Source: Aromatoleum anaerobium (GTDB lineage: Bacteria; Pseudomonadota; Gammaproteobacteria; Burkholderiales; Rhodocyclaceae). From it: DNA of 64,000 bases. Shown one piece after another: positions 20,351-30,639 of the stretch (within the stretch, counting starts at the first letter, position 1; every line of letters begins with the position of its first letter). The stretch is taken from NCBI RefSeq assembly GCF_012910705.2, contig NZ_WTVG02000033.1, positions 62,001-126,000 on the forward strand, given 5' to 3'. The translations under genes were made by a program, and so were the position numbers. A model generated the notes under the pieces. That model was given only the letters and a program-made list of their open reading frames with translations. It was not told the DNA's origin and ran no database searches.

Positions 20351-20495
20351 GGTGCGGTCCTCTTGCGGTTGTTGGTCGCTTCCGATTGTACCCATTTCAG
20401 TAGCATGGTTATGTGCACTGCACAATAATATTTCTTTTGAGTAGATAGATGAAATTGATTGAGGTGCGATGGAGGGCGGAAAGAAGCCCGGGACG

Positions 20496-22187
20496 TTACA
20501 CGGTGTCGAAGTGTTCGAGCATCAGCTGCAGGCTGGTGACGCCGTTGTATTCGTTCGGCGCGAGCCGGTAGGCGGCATGGATGCTCGCCCCCGCACCCTC
20601 GGCGAAGTTGAAGCGAATCGCGTCGAAGCGCACGCCGTTCTTCGACAGCTGCAGCTTCAGGTGCTTGTCCTTGAGCAGGCGCTGGTTGTCGACGCGGAAA
20701 CGGTCCTCGAACACCGGTGCGGCGAAGCCTTGGCCCCAGATGTCCTGCTCGATCAGGCGCGCCGAGTCGAGCGTCATGTAACCGCTTTCGAGCACGCCGT
20801 CGGTTTCCAGCGTGCGCGTCAGGTCGGCGGTGCCGACGAGTGATTGAACGATCTCCTCGAACGCCGCCTGGAAGCGCGCGTAATCCGTTTCGCGGATCGT
20901 CAGGCCCGCCGCCATCGCGTGGCCGCCGAAGCGCAGGATCAGGTCGGGATGCCGCTTGGCGACGAGGTCGAGCGCGTCGCGCAGGTGCACGTTCGCGATC
21001 GAGCGCCCCGATCCCTTCAGTTCGCCGTCCGCGCCGCGCGCGAACGCGACGACGGGCCGGTGCAGTTTCTCCTTGATGCGCCCGGCGACGATGCCGATGA
21101 CGCCCTGGTGCCAGTCGGGCTCGAACAGGCTCACGGTTGCGCTCTGCCCGGGATCGAAACCCGCGAGCCGTACCAGCGCGTCTTCCTGCATGCCTTGTTC
21201 GATGCCGCGCCGCTCGCGGTTGAGCTTGTCGAGTTCCTGCGCGATGTTCAGCGCGCGGCCCATGTCGTCGCTGATCAGGCATTCGATGCCCAGGCTCATG
21301 TCCGACAGCCGCCCAGCGGCATTGAGGCGCGGGCCGAGCGCGAAACCGAGGTCGAAAGTGTTTGCACGCTCAGGTTCGCGGGCAGCCGCGGCGAACAGCG
21401 CGCGGATGCCGGGCTGCATGCGTCCGGCGCGCATGCGTGCGAGCCCCTGTGCAACGAGGATGCGGTTGTTGTGGTCGAGCTTCACGACGTCGGCGACGGT
21501 GCCGAGCGCGACGAGGTCGAGCAACTCGCCGAGGTTCGGTTCCTGCTGCCCGGAGAACGCGCCGCGTTCGCGCAGTTCGGCGCGCAGCGCGAGCATCGTG
21601 TAGAACATCACGCCGACGCCGGCGAGCGCCTTGCTCGGAAAGTCGCAGCCCGGCTGGTTCGGATTCACGATGACGTCCGCATCGGGGAGCGTGTCGCCGG
21701 GCAAGTGATGGTCGGTGACCAGCGTCGCCATGCCGTAGCTGCGTGCCGCAGCGATCCCTTCGACGCTGGCGATGCCGTTGTCGACGGTGATCAGCAGGTC
21801 GGGCTCCATCCGCGCGGCCAGTTCGACGATCGCCGGGGTGAGGCCGTAGCCGTATTCGAAGCGGTTCGGCACGAGATAGCCGACGTCGGCGCCGAAAGCG
21901 CGCAGCGCGCGGATGCCGACCGCGCAGGCGGTGGCGCCGTCGCAGTCGTAGTCGGCGACGATCACCATCCGCGCGCCGGCCTCGATCGCGTCGGCGAGCA
22001 GTTGCGCGGCTTCATGGGTGCCGCGCAGCGCCGCGGGCGGCAGCAGCGCCTTGAGGCCGTAGTCGAGCTCCTCGCGCTGCGAGACCCCGCGCGCCGCATA
22101 GATGCGCGCGAGCAGCGGATGGGTGCCGCCGTCGATGAGGCGCTGGACGGCGCGGGGTGGGGCGTTGCGGGACTGGATGCGTGTCAT
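20496..22187 (-). CDS. recJ: Single-stranded-DNA-specific exonuclease RecJ
   Basis: 5'-3' exonuclease of the RecF recombination pathway and mismatch repair. The DHH phosphoesterase motifs are intact: VADYDCDGATA (about 78), LITVDNGIAS, and LVTDHHLPG (about 160); DHHA1 and OB domains follow (FALGPRLNAAGRLSDM, LRFGGHAMAAGLTI). Length 563 is usual. Its start overlaps the stop of the upstream RpfE-like gene by 4 bases, so the two are translationally coupled. Confidence 0.95.
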   Translation of the reverse strand: MTRIQSRNAPPRAVQRLIDGGTHPLLARIYAARGVSQREELDYGLKALLPPAALRGTHEAAQLLADAIEAGARMVIVADYDCDGATACAVGIRALRAFGADVGYLVPNRFEYGYGLTPAIVELAARMEPDLLITVDNGIASVEGIAAARSYGMATLVTDHHLPGDTLPDADVIVNPNQPGCDFPSKALAGVGVMFYTMLALRAELRERGAFSGQQEPNLGELLDLVALGTVADVVKLDHNNRILVAQGLARMRAGRMQPGIRALFAAAAREPERANTFDLGFALGPRLNAAGRLSDMSLGIECLISDDMGRALNIAQELDKLNRERRGIEQGMQEDALVRLAGFDPGQSATVSLFEPDWHQGVIGIVAGRIKEKLHRPVVAFARGADGELKGSGRSIANVHLRDALDLVAKRHPDLILRFGGHAMAAGLTIRETDYARFQAAFEEIVQSLVGTADLTRTLETDGVLESGYMTLDSARLIEQDIWGQGFAAPVFEDRFRVDNQRLLKDKHLKLQLSKNGVRFDAIRFNFAEGAGASIHAAYRLAPNEYNGVTSLQLMLEHFDTV

Positions 22188-23272
22188 CGGTCGGGGCGGT
22201 CAGGGTCGGCGACCGGCTCTGCGGGGAGAGACGGAGCCGCCGGGGTGAGCGATTTGAGAAGGGTGTCGAAAGCGAGCGGTTTGCGCCAGAATTTCCACCG
22301 CTCGCCGGAGCGCACGACGAGTTCGAATGTGCCGCGGTCGCCAGGCGCGGTGAGGGTCAGTTTCTGCAGGCGGCCGTCGCCCAGCGCCCCGGCGAGCGGT
22401 GCGATCCAGTCGCGTTCGAGCGCGGCGAGATTGTTGCGCCAGGCGTCGAGATCGAGCTGTCGTGCCGGGTGGAGGAGCGCGTCGAGGACGATGATCGTGT
22501 CCTCACGCAACGCGGCCGCGAGGTCCGGCGCCGCGGCTTCGGCTCCGGCGGCACGCGCCATGCCGCGGGCGAGCGGTTCGGCCGTCTGCACTACCGGCAG
22601 CGTCGCAACCGCGCCGGTTTCCAGCGCGCCTGCGCCCCAGAACCACAGGCTGTTCGCGGGACGCCGCCCGGCGGCTTCGCGCGCCTGGTTGAGCGGATGG
22701 TTGTGCAGCAGCACCTGCACTTCGTTCATCGTGCGCTGCCACAGGCGGGCGTCCTCGCCTTCGGGCAGGAACTGGCGGATCGGCCGTCCGATGACGTCAT
22801 GCAGCGGAAAGAGCCTGGCGCGGGTCGGCGCGGCAAGCCGGAGGTACCAGCGCGTCGGCGCGCACGCTTCGAAGCGGCCGAGATCGCCGAAATTGTCGTT
22901 GAGGGCGGCAATCAACGTGGAGACGTCGTCGTCGCCGAGTTCATCGGCCGGAAAGTCGTTGAGCAGCAGGTGTTCGCGGGCGAAGGACAGGTTCACGGGG
23001 TCGGCGCACAGCCAGTCGCCGTCCGGATCGGGCGCAACCGGTACCGATTCGCCGAGGCGGCGCAGCGCGGCCAGCGGCAGCGGGCCGTCGGACGAGCCGG
23101 TGCCGAGACCGAACAGGCGCGCAAGCTGGAGGTCCAGCGGCTCGAAGTCCCGGTGCTCGCGCCGTCCGAGGCCGAGGAGTCGTGCGAGTGCGGGAAGTTC
23201 AATGCCCGCTGCGGGGGCGACGAGCGAAGCGCCGGGCCAGATCAGGCCGGGAATGACGAGGTGAATCTGCAT
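22184..23272 (-). CDS. Conserved RpfE-type / phosphoglycerate-mutase-like hypothetical protein
   Basis: 362 residues beginning MQIHLVIPGLIWPGAS. The C-terminal part contains NSLWFWGAGALETG, a segment characteristic of a conserved betaproteobacterial family sometimes named regulatory protein RpfE type. No catalytic role is established. It overlaps recJ by 4 bases (ATGA) and is therefore likely in one operon with it; lolC starts 229 bases away in the opposite direction. The family assignment rests on remembered resemblance and is moderate. Confidence 0.65.
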   Translation of the reverse strand: MQIHLVIPGLIWPGASLVAPAAGIELPALARLLGLGRREHRDFEPLDLQLARLFGLGTGSSDGPLPLAALRRLGESVPVAPDPDGDWLCADPVNLSFAREHLLLNDFPADELGDDDVSTLIAALNDNFGDLGRFEACAPTRWYLRLAAPTRARLFPLHDVIGRPIRQFLPEGEDARLWQRTMNEVQVLLHNHPLNQAREAAGRRPANSLWFWGAGALETGAVATLPVVQTAEPLARGMARAAGAEAAAPDLAAALREDTIIVLDALLHPARQLDLDAWRNNLAALERDWIAPLAGALGDGRLQKLTLTAPGDRGTFELVVRSGERWKFWRKPLAFDTLLKSLTPAAPSLPAEPVADPDRPDR

Positions 23273-23501
23273 GGAGCGACCGCAACAAGGAGCGGATCGA
23301 GTCTAGCACAGCGCCCGGTGGCTCCGGCGGGACGACGCGATCGGGCCCGGCAGGGAGCCGACGCTGCGCTCGGAGCGGGCCGGGTCGCGGCGCGTAAAAA
23401 AGAGCGGGTTCGTCGCGATTTTTCGCGATCCTGCCGGTCGTTCGTCGCGCCGGACCTGTCCTTGCGGCAGAATGGCGCCTTTTCGCCGCTGCCCCCACCC
23501 G

Positions 23502-24755
23502 ATGCGTTACGAAATCCTGGTCGGTTTGCGTTACACCCGGTCGCGCAAGCGGGCGCAGGGGCGCAACCGTTTCATCTCCTTCATCTCGCTGGTGTCGATG
23601 CTCGGCACCGCGTTGGGTGTCGCCGCGCTGATCGTCGTGCTGTCGGTGATGAACGGCTTCCAGGAAGAGTTGCGCACGCGCATCCTCGGCGTCGCATCGC
23701 ACGTGCAGGTCTCCGGTTTCGACGGCGAGCTCGACGCGTGGCAACAGGTCGCCGACCAGGCTGCACGCCATCCGGACGTCGTCGCCACAGCGCCGTACAT
23801 CCAGGAGCAGGGGATGCTGTCGTTCGACCAGGCGGTACGCGGCACGCTGGTGCGCGGCGTGCTGCCGGCGGCCGAGGACGGCGTCGCCAATTTCGTGCGC
23901 TTCATGCGCTCGGGCAGCTTCGACGCGCTGCAGCCCGGGCGCTTCGGCATCGTGCTCGGGCGCGATCTCGCGTTCGCGCTGCAGGCGCAGGTCGGCGACA
24001 AGGTGACGCTGATCGCCCCGCAAGGGCTGGTGACGCCAGCGGCAGTGCTGCCGCGGGTCAAGCAGTTCGAGGTCGTCGGGATCTTCGAGGCGGGGATGTT
24101 CGAGTACGACTCCGGCCTCGCGCTGATCCACCTGCGCGATGCGCAGGCGCTGTACCGCATGGACGAGCGCGTCAGCGGGGTGCGGCTGAAGCTCGACGAC
24201 CTGTTCGCCGCGCCGCGTGTCGCGCGCGAACTGCCAGGCCTGATCGAAGCCGATGTGATGGTCAGCGACTGGACGCGCAGCCACGCGAATTTCTTCCGCG
24301 CGGTGGCGCTGGAGAAAACGATGATGACGATCATCCTGTTCCTGATCGTCGCCGTCGCGGCGTTCAATATCGTGTCGACGCTGGTGATGGCGGTGCAGGA
24401 GAAGTATGCCGACATCGCGATCCTGCGCACGCTGGGCGCGAGTCCCACGTCGATCATGGCGATTTTCGTGCTGCAGGGCGCGATCATCGGGCTCGTCGGC
24501 CTTGCCGCAGGGGTCGCGGGCGGGCTGTTGCTGGCGCACAACCTCGACGTCGTGATTCCGGCGCTCGAGCAGGTCACCGGCGCGACGTTGTGGAACAAGG
24601 AGGTCTACTACATCAGCGAGCTGCCGTCGAAAGTGCTGCCGGCCGACGTGATCACGATCGTATCGCTGTCCTTCGTGCTGACGCTGGTGGCGACGCTGTA
24701 TCCGAGCTGGCGCGCGTCGCGCGTGAATCCGGCCGAGGCCTTGCGCTATGAGTGA
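23502..24755 (+). CDS. lolC: Lipoprotein-releasing ABC transporter permease LolC/LolE
   Basis: Inner-membrane subunit of the LolCDE complex that extracts outer-membrane lipoproteins and hands them to LolA. The 417-residue protein has an N-terminal membrane helix ([24 protein letters not shown]), a large periplasmic MacB-PCD domain, and three C-terminal helices of the FtsX domain ([63 protein letters not shown]). The start [14 protein letters not shown] matches the family. Only one permease gene precedes lolD, so the complex may use a LolF-type homodimer. Confidence 0.92.
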   Translation: MRYEILVGLRYTRSRKRAQGRNRFISFISLVSMLGTALGVAALIVVLSVMNGFQEELRTRILGVASHVQVSGFDGELDAWQQVADQAARHPDVVATAPYIQEQGMLSFDQAVRGTLVRGVLPAAEDGVANFVRFMRSGSFDALQPGRFGIVLGRDLAFALQAQVGDKVTLIAPQGLVTPAAVLPRVKQFEVVGIFEAGMFEYDSGLALIHLRDAQALYRMDERVSGVRLKLDDLFAAPRVARELPGLIEADVMVSDWTRSHANFFRAVALEKTMMTIILFLIVAVAAFNIVSTLVMAVQEKYADIAILRTLGASPTSIMAIFVLQGAIIGLVGLAAGVAGGLLLAHNLDVVIPALEQVTGATLWNKEVYYISELPSKVLPADVITIVSLSFVLTLVATLYPSWRASRVNPAEALRYE

Positions 24756-25434
24756 AGCGACGAACGAACCGGTGCTGGCCTGCGAGGGCCTGTCGAAAAC
24801 CTTCCGCGAAGGGGCCGATGCGCTGCAGGTGCTCAACGGCGTGACGCTTGCGGTCGCGCGCGGCGAACGCATCGCGATCGTCGGTGCCTCGGGCTCGGGC
24901 AAGAGCACCTTGCTGCATCTGCTCGGCGGGCTGGACGTACCGAGCGCCGGCGCGGTGCGCTTGCGCGGACGCGATTTCTCGCGCATGTCGGATGCCGAGC
25001 GCGGCCGGGTGCGCAATGAGGCGCTCGGCTTCGTGTACCAGTTTCACCATCTGCTGCCGGAGTTCTCGGCGCTCGAGAACGTCGCGATGCCGCTCTACAT
25101 CCGGCGCATGGAGCGCGAGGCGGCGAACGAACGGGCGGTCGCGATGCTCGAAGAAGTCGGTCTCGGGCACCGGCTCGATCATGCGCCGGGCGAGTTGTCC
25201 GGGGGCGAGCGCCAGCGCGCGGCGATCGCGCGGGCGCTGGTGACGCAGCCGGCGTGCGTGCTCGCGGACGAGCCCACCGGCAACCTCGACCGGCGCACTG
25301 CGGAGAGCGTGTTCGACCTGATGCTGAGCCTCAACGAGCGGTTCGCGACGAGCTTCATCATCGTCACGCACGACGAGCAACTCGCCGGGCGCGCCCAGCG
25401 CACGCTGCGGCTCGACGACGGCCGGCTGGCGTGA
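24748..25434 (+). CDS. lolD: Lipoprotein-releasing ABC transporter ATPase LolD
   Basis: ATPase subunit of the lipoprotein-release complex, 228 residues. Walker A is GASGSGKST (about 45), the signature is [15 protein letters not shown], and Walker B is [11 protein letters not shown]. The LolD-type Q-loop region [18 protein letters not shown] is present. The start overlaps the lolC stop by 8 bases, indicating coupled translation. Confidence 0.95.
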   Translation: MSEATNEPVLACEGLSKTFREGADALQVLNGVTLAVARGERIAIVGASGSGKSTLLHLLGGLDVPSAGAVRLRGRDFSRMSDAERGRVRNEALGFVYQFHHLLPEFSALENVAMPLYIRRMEREAANERAVAMLEEVGLGHRLDHAPGELSGGERQRAAIARALVTQPACVLADEPTGNLDRRTAESVFDLMLSLNERFATSFIIVTHDEQLAGRAQRTLRLDDGRLA

Positions 25435-25446
25435 CCCGCAGGACGT

Positions 25447-25992
25447 TCAGCGGCCGTTGCGATGGGTGCGGCGGGCGTGCCAGGTACGGATCAGCCAGAT
25501 TCGCCACGCGGCCTTGACGGCGAGGTAGCCGAGCAGGGACAGCGTCGCCGCGAGCAGGATCAGGCCGAGCCCGAGCGGCTTGCCCAAGCCCGCCATCCAG
25601 TCCACGAGCGCGCCGCCCCACGCGATCAGCGTCATCTCGCCGAGTTCCGGCGGCGGGGCGAAACCCTGTCCGTTGATGCCCATCGCCCAGCTGCCGATCT
25701 TGTAGGCGAGAAAATACAGCGGGACGATCGTCACCGGGTTCGAATACAGCGTCGTGATTATCGCCAGCGGCAGGTTGACGCGGAACACCAGGCAGCAGAT
25801 CGCCGCCGCGCCCGCCTGCAGCGGCCCGGGGATCATGCCGCAGAACAATCCGACCGCGAAGCCCCCGGCTGCCGAATGCCGATTCAGGTGCCAGAGCCGC
25901 GGGTGCAGCAGCGTGCTCGCGAACGGCCGCAGCCAGCGGTTGGAGCGAATCGTTTCGTGCTTCGGCAGAAAACGCTTGAGGATCTTGCGCAT
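25447..25992 (-). CDS. DUF2062 family membrane protein
   Basis: 181 residues from MRKILKRFLPKHETIRSNRWLRPF, the usual DUF2062 start. It has a cytoplasmic basic N-terminus, a conserved SAAGGFAVGLFCGMIPGPLQ segment, and three or four membrane helices (AGAAAICCLVFRVNLPLAIITT, VTIVPLYFLAYKIG). Function unknown. It is convergent with lolD (12-base gap) and divergent from comEC. The longer frame to 26109 was rejected because it runs into the comEC start region. Confidence 0.85.
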   Translation of the reverse strand: MRKILKRFLPKHETIRSNRWLRPFASTLLHPRLWHLNRHSAAGGFAVGLFCGMIPGPLQAGAAAICCLVFRVNLPLAIITTLYSNPVTIVPLYFLAYKIGSWAMGINGQGFAPPPELGEMTLIAWGGALVDWMAGLGKPLGLGLILLAATLSLLGYLAVKAAWRIWLIRTWHARRTHRNGR

Positions 25993-26096
25993 GGTCGTCC
26001 GGGTTGGAGCGGCGATTCTAATGGTTCGCCCGGCAAGACCCAAACGCGGCGGTGAGCTTGCCAGCGCTTCCCGGCCGCAGGCATGATGGGCGGAAT

Positions 26097-28460
26097 ATGC
26101 GAACGTCAATAATCGCCTTCGCGCTGGGCGTCTGGCTCTGCCAGGGTCTTCCGGAGCTGCCCGGCACCGCCTGGCTGCTCGCGCTTCTCGTGGCGAGCGG
26201 GGCTGTCGCGGCCGCGTTATGGCGCGCCGACGCTCGCACGCAGCTCGCCGGCATGTGCCTGCTGGCGCTCGCCGCAGGCTTCGTCTGGTCGGCCGCGCGG
26301 GCGCAATGGCGTCTCACCGATGAGCTACCGATGACCTGGGAAGGACGCGACGTGGTCGTGACCGGGATCATCGACGAGCTGCCGCGAACCGTGGGTCGCG
26401 GCGTGCGCTTCGTGCTGCGCGTCGAATCGGCGTCCGCCCCGGTGCCGCGGCGGATGCTGCTGTCGTGGTACCGTCCGCGCCCCCACGCCGGCGCCGACGC
26501 CGACGCCGACGAGGACGCGGGCGACGAGGGACAAGTCCCGTCGCTGCGACCAGGCGAGCGCTGGAAGCTGACGCTGCGCCTGAAGCGCCCCTACGGCCTG
26601 GCCAATCCCGGCGGCTTCGATTACGAAGCGTGGTTGCTGGAGCGCGGCCTGCGGGCAACGGGCCATGTACGGGCGAAAGGGGAAAACGTCCTGCTCGACC
26701 CGCTGGTGGCCGATCCGATGGTCCTCGTCCATCGCCTGCGCGATTCGGTGCGCACCCGTTTTCTCGCCACGCTCCCCGCTGCCGAATACGCCGGCGTTCT
26801 GGTCGCGCTGGCCGTCGGCGATCAGAACGCGATCCCGCAGGAGCAGTGGACGGTATTCCGCAAGACGGCCGTGGCCCACCTCGTCAGCATCTCCGGATTG
26901 CACGTGTCGATGATCGCGCTGGTGGTCGGCGGCGTAGCGGGTTGGGGGTGGCGGCGCATCCCGCCGCTGACGCTGAGGTTCCCGGCAAGGAAGGCGGCGG
27001 CGCTCGCGGGGCTCGCCGCCGCGACCGCCTATTCGCTGCTCGCGGGTCTCGGCATTCCGACGCAGCGCTCGCTGCTCATGCTCTCGGTGGTGGCAGTGGC
27101 GCTGCTGCTCGGGCGCGAGTCGGCAGGCAGCCGCGTCATCGCCCTCGCGTTGTTCAGCGTGCTGGTGGTCGACCCGTGGGCGGTCCTGTCGGCAGGATTC
27201 TGGCTGTCGTTCGGTGCAGTCGCGGCGATCATGTACGTCGTCGGCGGGCGCACGGGCGGCGTGCAGGGCTGGCGTGTCGCGGTGACGACGCAGCTCGCAA
27301 TCACGCTGGCGACCGTTCCGGCGCTGCTCGTGCTGTTCAACGCGTTCTCGCTGCTGTCGCCGTTTGCCAATGCGTTCGCGATTCCGCTGGTGAGTTTCCT
27401 GATCACCCCGCTCGTGCTGGCCGCGATCGTGCTGCCGTTCCCGCCGCTGCTGGAACTGGCGCACTGGCTGACCGGGCTGATGATGGTCGCCCTCGAATGG
27501 CTCGCGGACATGCCATTCGCGATGTGGCAGCAGGCCGCGCCGCCGCCGCTGCTCGCCCTCGCGGGGATCGCCGGCGTGCTGTGGCTGCTGCTGCCGCGAG
27601 GCACTCCAGCACGCCACGCCGGCGTGCTGGCGATGCTGCCGATGCTCGCATGGTCGCCACCGCGCCCGGCGCCGGGCGAGTTTCGCCTGACAGTGCTCGA
27701 CGTCGGTAATGGCATGGCAGCGCACCTGCAGACGGCCCGCCACGACCTGATGTACGACACCGGGCCGGCCTACGGGCCGGACGTGGACGCGGGCGAGCGG
27801 GTGCTGTTGCCCTATCTGGCGGCGGCCGGTCTGCACCGGCTCGATCGGCTGGTGATTTCGCACGACGACCTCGACCACACCGGCGGCGCCGCGTCGCTCG
27901 TTGACGGCATCGAGGTCACCGCGATGCTATCGGGCCTGCCTCCGGAGCATCCGCTGCGCGCCGGCGAACGCGTTGCGCCCGTTTCCTGTGTCGCCGGCGA
28001 GCGCTGGCGCTGGGATGGCGTCGATTTCGAGGTACTGCACCCGGCCGCAGGCGAGAACCCGCGTCGCGACAACGACAAGTCGTGCGTGCTCCGGATCGCC
28101 GCGCCCGGCGGGTCGGTGTTGTTCGCCGGCGACATCGAGACCGCCGCCGAGCGCAACTTGCTGGCGCGCTCGGCACGCGCGCTGGCGAGCGACGTCGTGC
28201 TCGTGCCGCACCACGGCAGCCGCTCGTCATCGAGCGCGGCGTTCGTCGCGGCCGTCGAGGCGCAAACCGCGATCTTCACGGTCGGTTACCTCAATCCGTT
28301 CCGCCATCCGCATCCTGCGGTATGGGCCAGATGGTCGGCTGCCGGGGCGCGCAACTGGCGCACCGACAGCCAGGGCGCGATCCGCGTCGACGTGCGCGGC
28401 GGCGGCGTGAGCGTCGAGGCGCAACGCCTGATCGCACCGCGCTACTGGCACGGGCGCTAG
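26097..28460 (+). CDS. comEC: DNA internalization channel ComEC/Rec2
   Basis: Inner-membrane channel that takes single-stranded DNA into the cytoplasm in natural competence. The 787-residue protein has the N-terminal DUF4131 region (helices, then an OB-like soluble part), the Competence domain with many helices (FRKTAVAHLVSISGLHVSMIALVV, AGLAAATAYSLLAGLGIPTQRSLLML), and a C-terminal metallo-beta-lactamase domain (VLDVGNGMAAHLQTARH, SHDDLDHTGGAASLVDG, VVLVPHHGSRSSSS). A short acidic run of Asp/Ala/Glu (about residues 137-146) interrupts the soluble region and is unusual. The start MRTSIIAFALG was chosen because it begins the first membrane helix. Confidence 0.92.
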   Translation: MRTSIIAFALGVWLCQGLPELPGTAWLLALLVASGAVAAALWRADARTQLAGMCLLALAAGFVWSAARAQWRLTDELPMTWEGRDVVVTGIIDELPRTVGRGVRFVLRVESASAPVPRRMLLSWYRPRPHAGADADADEDAGDEGQVPSLRPGERWKLTLRLKRPYGLANPGGFDYEAWLLERGLRATGHVRAKGENVLLDPLVADPMVLVHRLRDSVRTRFLATLPAAEYAGVLVALAVGDQNAIPQEQWTVFRKTAVAHLVSISGLHVSMIALVVGGVAGWGWRRIPPLTLRFPARKAAALAGLAAATAYSLLAGLGIPTQRSLLMLSVVAVALLLGRESAGSRVIALALFSVLVVDPWAVLSAGFWLSFGAVAAIMYVVGGRTGGVQGWRVAVTTQLAITLATVPALLVLFNAFSLLSPFANAFAIPLVSFLITPLVLAAIVLPFPPLLELAHWLTGLMMVALEWLADMPFAMWQQAAPPPLLALAGIAGVLWLLLPRGTPARHAGVLAMLPMLAWSPPRPAPGEFRLTVLDVGNGMAAHLQTARHDLMYDTGPAYGPDVDAGERVLLPYLAAAGLHRLDRLVISHDDLDHTGGAASLVDGIEVTAMLSGLPPEHPLRAGERVAPVSCVAGERWRWDGVDFEVLHPAAGENPRRDNDKSCVLRIAAPGGSVLFAGDIETAAERNLLARSARALASDVVLVPHHGSRSSSSAAFVAAVEAQTAIFTVGYLNPFRHPHPAVWARWSAAGARNWRTDSQGAIRVDVRGGGVSVEAQRLIAPRYWHGR

Positions 28461-28508
28461 GCATCCGGGCTGCTAAACTCCGGCTTCCTAATCCAACGGC
28501 CTGAATCG

Positions 28509-29423
28509 ATGAGCCTGCTCGACACCCTGCGCCGCCTGTTTCGACCCGCGCCGCTGCCGACCCGCCCATATCGCGGACTGCGCGAGAAGTCGGTGCAGTG
28601 CATCGGCCCCCACGGCCTGCATCGCATGGCCTATACGGAATGGGGCGACCCGGCAAACCGCAAGGTGCTCATCTGTGCGCATGGCCTGACGCGCAACGGC
28701 CGGGATTTCGACTTTCTCGCGCAGGCGCTCGCCGACGACTACCGCGTCGTCTGCCCCGATGTCGTCGGCCGCGGACGCAGCGACTGGCTCGGCGTCAAGA
28801 CCGATTACGGCTTTCCGCTGTACGTCGCCGACATGATCACGCTGCTCGCGCGGGTTGATGCCGACACCGTGCACTGGGTCGGCACGTCGATGGGCGGCAT
28901 CATCGGCATGCTCATCGCCAGCCAGCCGCACACGCCGATCTCGCGCCTGGTGCTCAACGACGTCGGCCCGGTGATCACCGCGGTGTCGCTGCGCCGGATC
29001 GGCGAATACGTCGGCAAGGCGCCCAAATTCCCCAGCATGGCCGCCGCCGAAGCCTGGATACGCGAAGTCAGCGCGCCGTTCGGCCCGCTGACCGACGCGC
29101 AGTGGCGACACCTCACCGAATATTCGGTCAGGCCGGTCGAAGGCGGCTTCGCCATGGTTTATGACCCAGGGATCGGGGATGTCTTCCGCCACACGCCGAT
29201 CACCGTCGATGTCGATCTGTGGGACGTGTACAAGGCGATCCGCTGCCCGACGCTGGTGATCCGCGGGGCGGAATCGGATCTGCTGGAAGCGGAGACCGTC
29301 GCCCGCATGGCGCAGGCCGGACCGCGCGCGCAGGTGGCGGAGTTTCCGGGCGTCGGTCACGCGCCGGTGTTGATGGATGCATCGCAAATCCGCATCGTGA
29401 CCGACTTCCTGCGCGCCTCCTGA
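28509..29423 (+). CDS. Alpha/beta hydrolase
   Basis: 304-residue alpha/beta-hydrolase fold protein. The oxyanion region is LICAHGLTRNGRDFD (about 58-72), the nucleophile serine is in HWVGTSMGGIIGM (about 125), an acid residue is likely the Asp in RGAESDLLEAETV, and the catalytic histidine is in FPGVGHAPVLMD near the end. The substrate is not predictable. The ATG has weak ribosome-site support but the frame is clear. A DUF599 gene follows 12 bases later on the same strand. Confidence 0.8.
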   Translation: MSLLDTLRRLFRPAPLPTRPYRGLREKSVQCIGPHGLHRMAYTEWGDPANRKVLICAHGLTRNGRDFDFLAQALADDYRVVCPDVVGRGRSDWLGVKTDYGFPLYVADMITLLARVDADTVHWVGTSMGGIIGMLIASQPHTPISRLVLNDVGPVITAVSLRRIGEYVGKAPKFPSMAAAEAWIREVSAPFGPLTDAQWRHLTEYSVRPVEGGFAMVYDPGIGDVFRHTPITVDVDLWDVYKAIRCPTLVIRGAESDLLEAETVARMAQAGPRAQVAEFPGVGHAPVLMDASQIRIVTDFLRAS

Positions 29424-29435
29424 ACAACGGCTGCG

Positions 29436-30137
29436 ATGAAGGAATTCATGACGGCGATCTCGGGATCCGATTGGGCGGGGCTGTGCTGGTTCCTCGCCGC
29501 GTGGGTGGGCTATGGCTGGTTTTCGGAACGCAGCCGCTGGGCCCGCGACGGCCTGATGGGGGTCACGCACCGTTACCGGCTGGAGTGGGCACGCCAGCTC
29601 GTGCAGCGCGAGATGCGCATGACCGATGCGGCGCTGGTCGGCAATCTGATGCAGAGCGTGTCGTTCTATGCGAGCACGACGATCTACATCATCGCCGGCC
29701 TGCTCGCGGTGCTCGGCGCACTCGACCAGGTGATCCGCTTTGCCGCCGACCTGCCGTTCGCGCGGGAAACCTCGCGTGCAGTATCGGAAGTGAAGCTGCT
29801 GCTGCTATTGACGGTGTTCGTCGTCGCGTATTTCAAGTTCACGTGGTCGCTGCGCCAGTTCAACCTGCTGTCGATCCTGATCGGCGCGAGCCCGTACATA
29901 CGCCGCGGCGAAGATGCCGAGGCGACGGTGAACCGGCTCGCCACCGTGAACTGGCTGGCCGGCGACGAGTTCAACCGCGGCATCCGCGCCTATTATTTCG
30001 GCATCGCCGCGGTCACCTGGTTCATCCAGCCGTGGCTGTTCATTGCGGTCACGACGATCGTCGTGGTCGTGCTCTATCGCCGCGACTTCTCGTCGCCGGT
30101 TCTCGCCTCGCTGGTGCAGACTCGCGCCGGGGGATGA
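29436..30137 (+). CDS. DUF599 family membrane protein
   Basis: 233 residues with three or four membrane helices. The family-specific segment REMRMTDAALVGNLMQSVSFYASTTIYIIAGLLAVLGA is clearly present. Function unknown. It is 12 bases after the hydrolase gene, probably one transcript, and is convergent with msrB. MTAISGSDW at 29451 is an alternative start. Confidence 0.8.
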   Translation: MKEFMTAISGSDWAGLCWFLAAWVGYGWFSERSRWARDGLMGVTHRYRLEWARQLVQREMRMTDAALVGNLMQSVSFYASTTIYIIAGLLAVLGALDQVIRFAADLPFARETSRAVSEVKLLLLLTVFVVAYFKFTWSLRQFNLLSILIGASPYIRRGEDAEATVNRLATVNWLAGDEFNRGIRAYYFGIAAVTWFIQPWLFIAVTTIVVVVLYRRDFSSPVLASLVQTRAGG

Positions 30138-30158
30138 GCGGCTGCACGGCGACCGCTG

Positions 30159-30599
30159 CTAGCCGGTCGATTGCGGTCCTCGCGCCTGGTCGTCCTCGCC
30201 GGACGGTTCCGGTTCGAGCCGGATCGATGCCGAATTGATGCAGTAGCGCAAGCCCGTCGGCTGCGGGCCGTCCTCGAACACGTGCCCGAGGTGGGCGCCG
30301 CATTCGTGGCACAGCACTTCGGTGCGTTGCATGAAGTGGCTGCGGTCGTCTGCGGTCTCGACGTTTTCGGGCACCGCGGCGGTCCAGAAACTCGGCCAGC
30401 CGCAGCCGGCGTCGAACTTGTGTTCCGAACGAAACAGCGGTGCGCCGCAGCCTATGCAGCGGTACTCGCCTTGGTCCCAGCAATCCCAGTATTCCCCGGT
30501 GAAGGCGCGCTCGGTGCCTTTTTCCCGCGTGACCTGGAATTGCGCGGGAGTGAGCTGCGCGCGCCATTCAGCTTCGGACTTCTCGATCTTGCGGCTCAT
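30159..30599 (-). CDS. msrB: Peptide-methionine (R)-S-oxide reductase
   Basis: Repairs the R epimer of methionine sulfoxide in proteins with thioredoxin. 146 residues. Two zinc CxxC pairs (CIGCG, CHECG) are present, together with [28 protein letters not shown] and its catalytic Cys in RYCINS. The start [13 protein letters not shown] is the standard N-terminus; the long upstream frame to 30740 overlaps the next gene. Confidence 0.95.
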   Translation of the reverse strand: MSRKIEKSEAEWRAQLTPAQFQVTREKGTERAFTGEYWDCWDQGEYRCIGCGAPLFRSEHKFDAGCGWPSFWTAAVPENVETADDRSHFMQRTEVLCHECGAHLGHVFEDGPQPTGLRYCINSASIRLEPEPSGEDDQARGPQSTG

Positions 30600-30639
30600 G
30601 GACGACTCCTCGTGTCGGAGCGACCCGCTGCCCAGTGCT

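Noticed and set aside
26500-26530. Separate gene or repeat element in comEC (GCCGAC repeats)
   Set aside because: The short repeat stays in frame and encodes an acidic loop; there is no sign of an inserted element.
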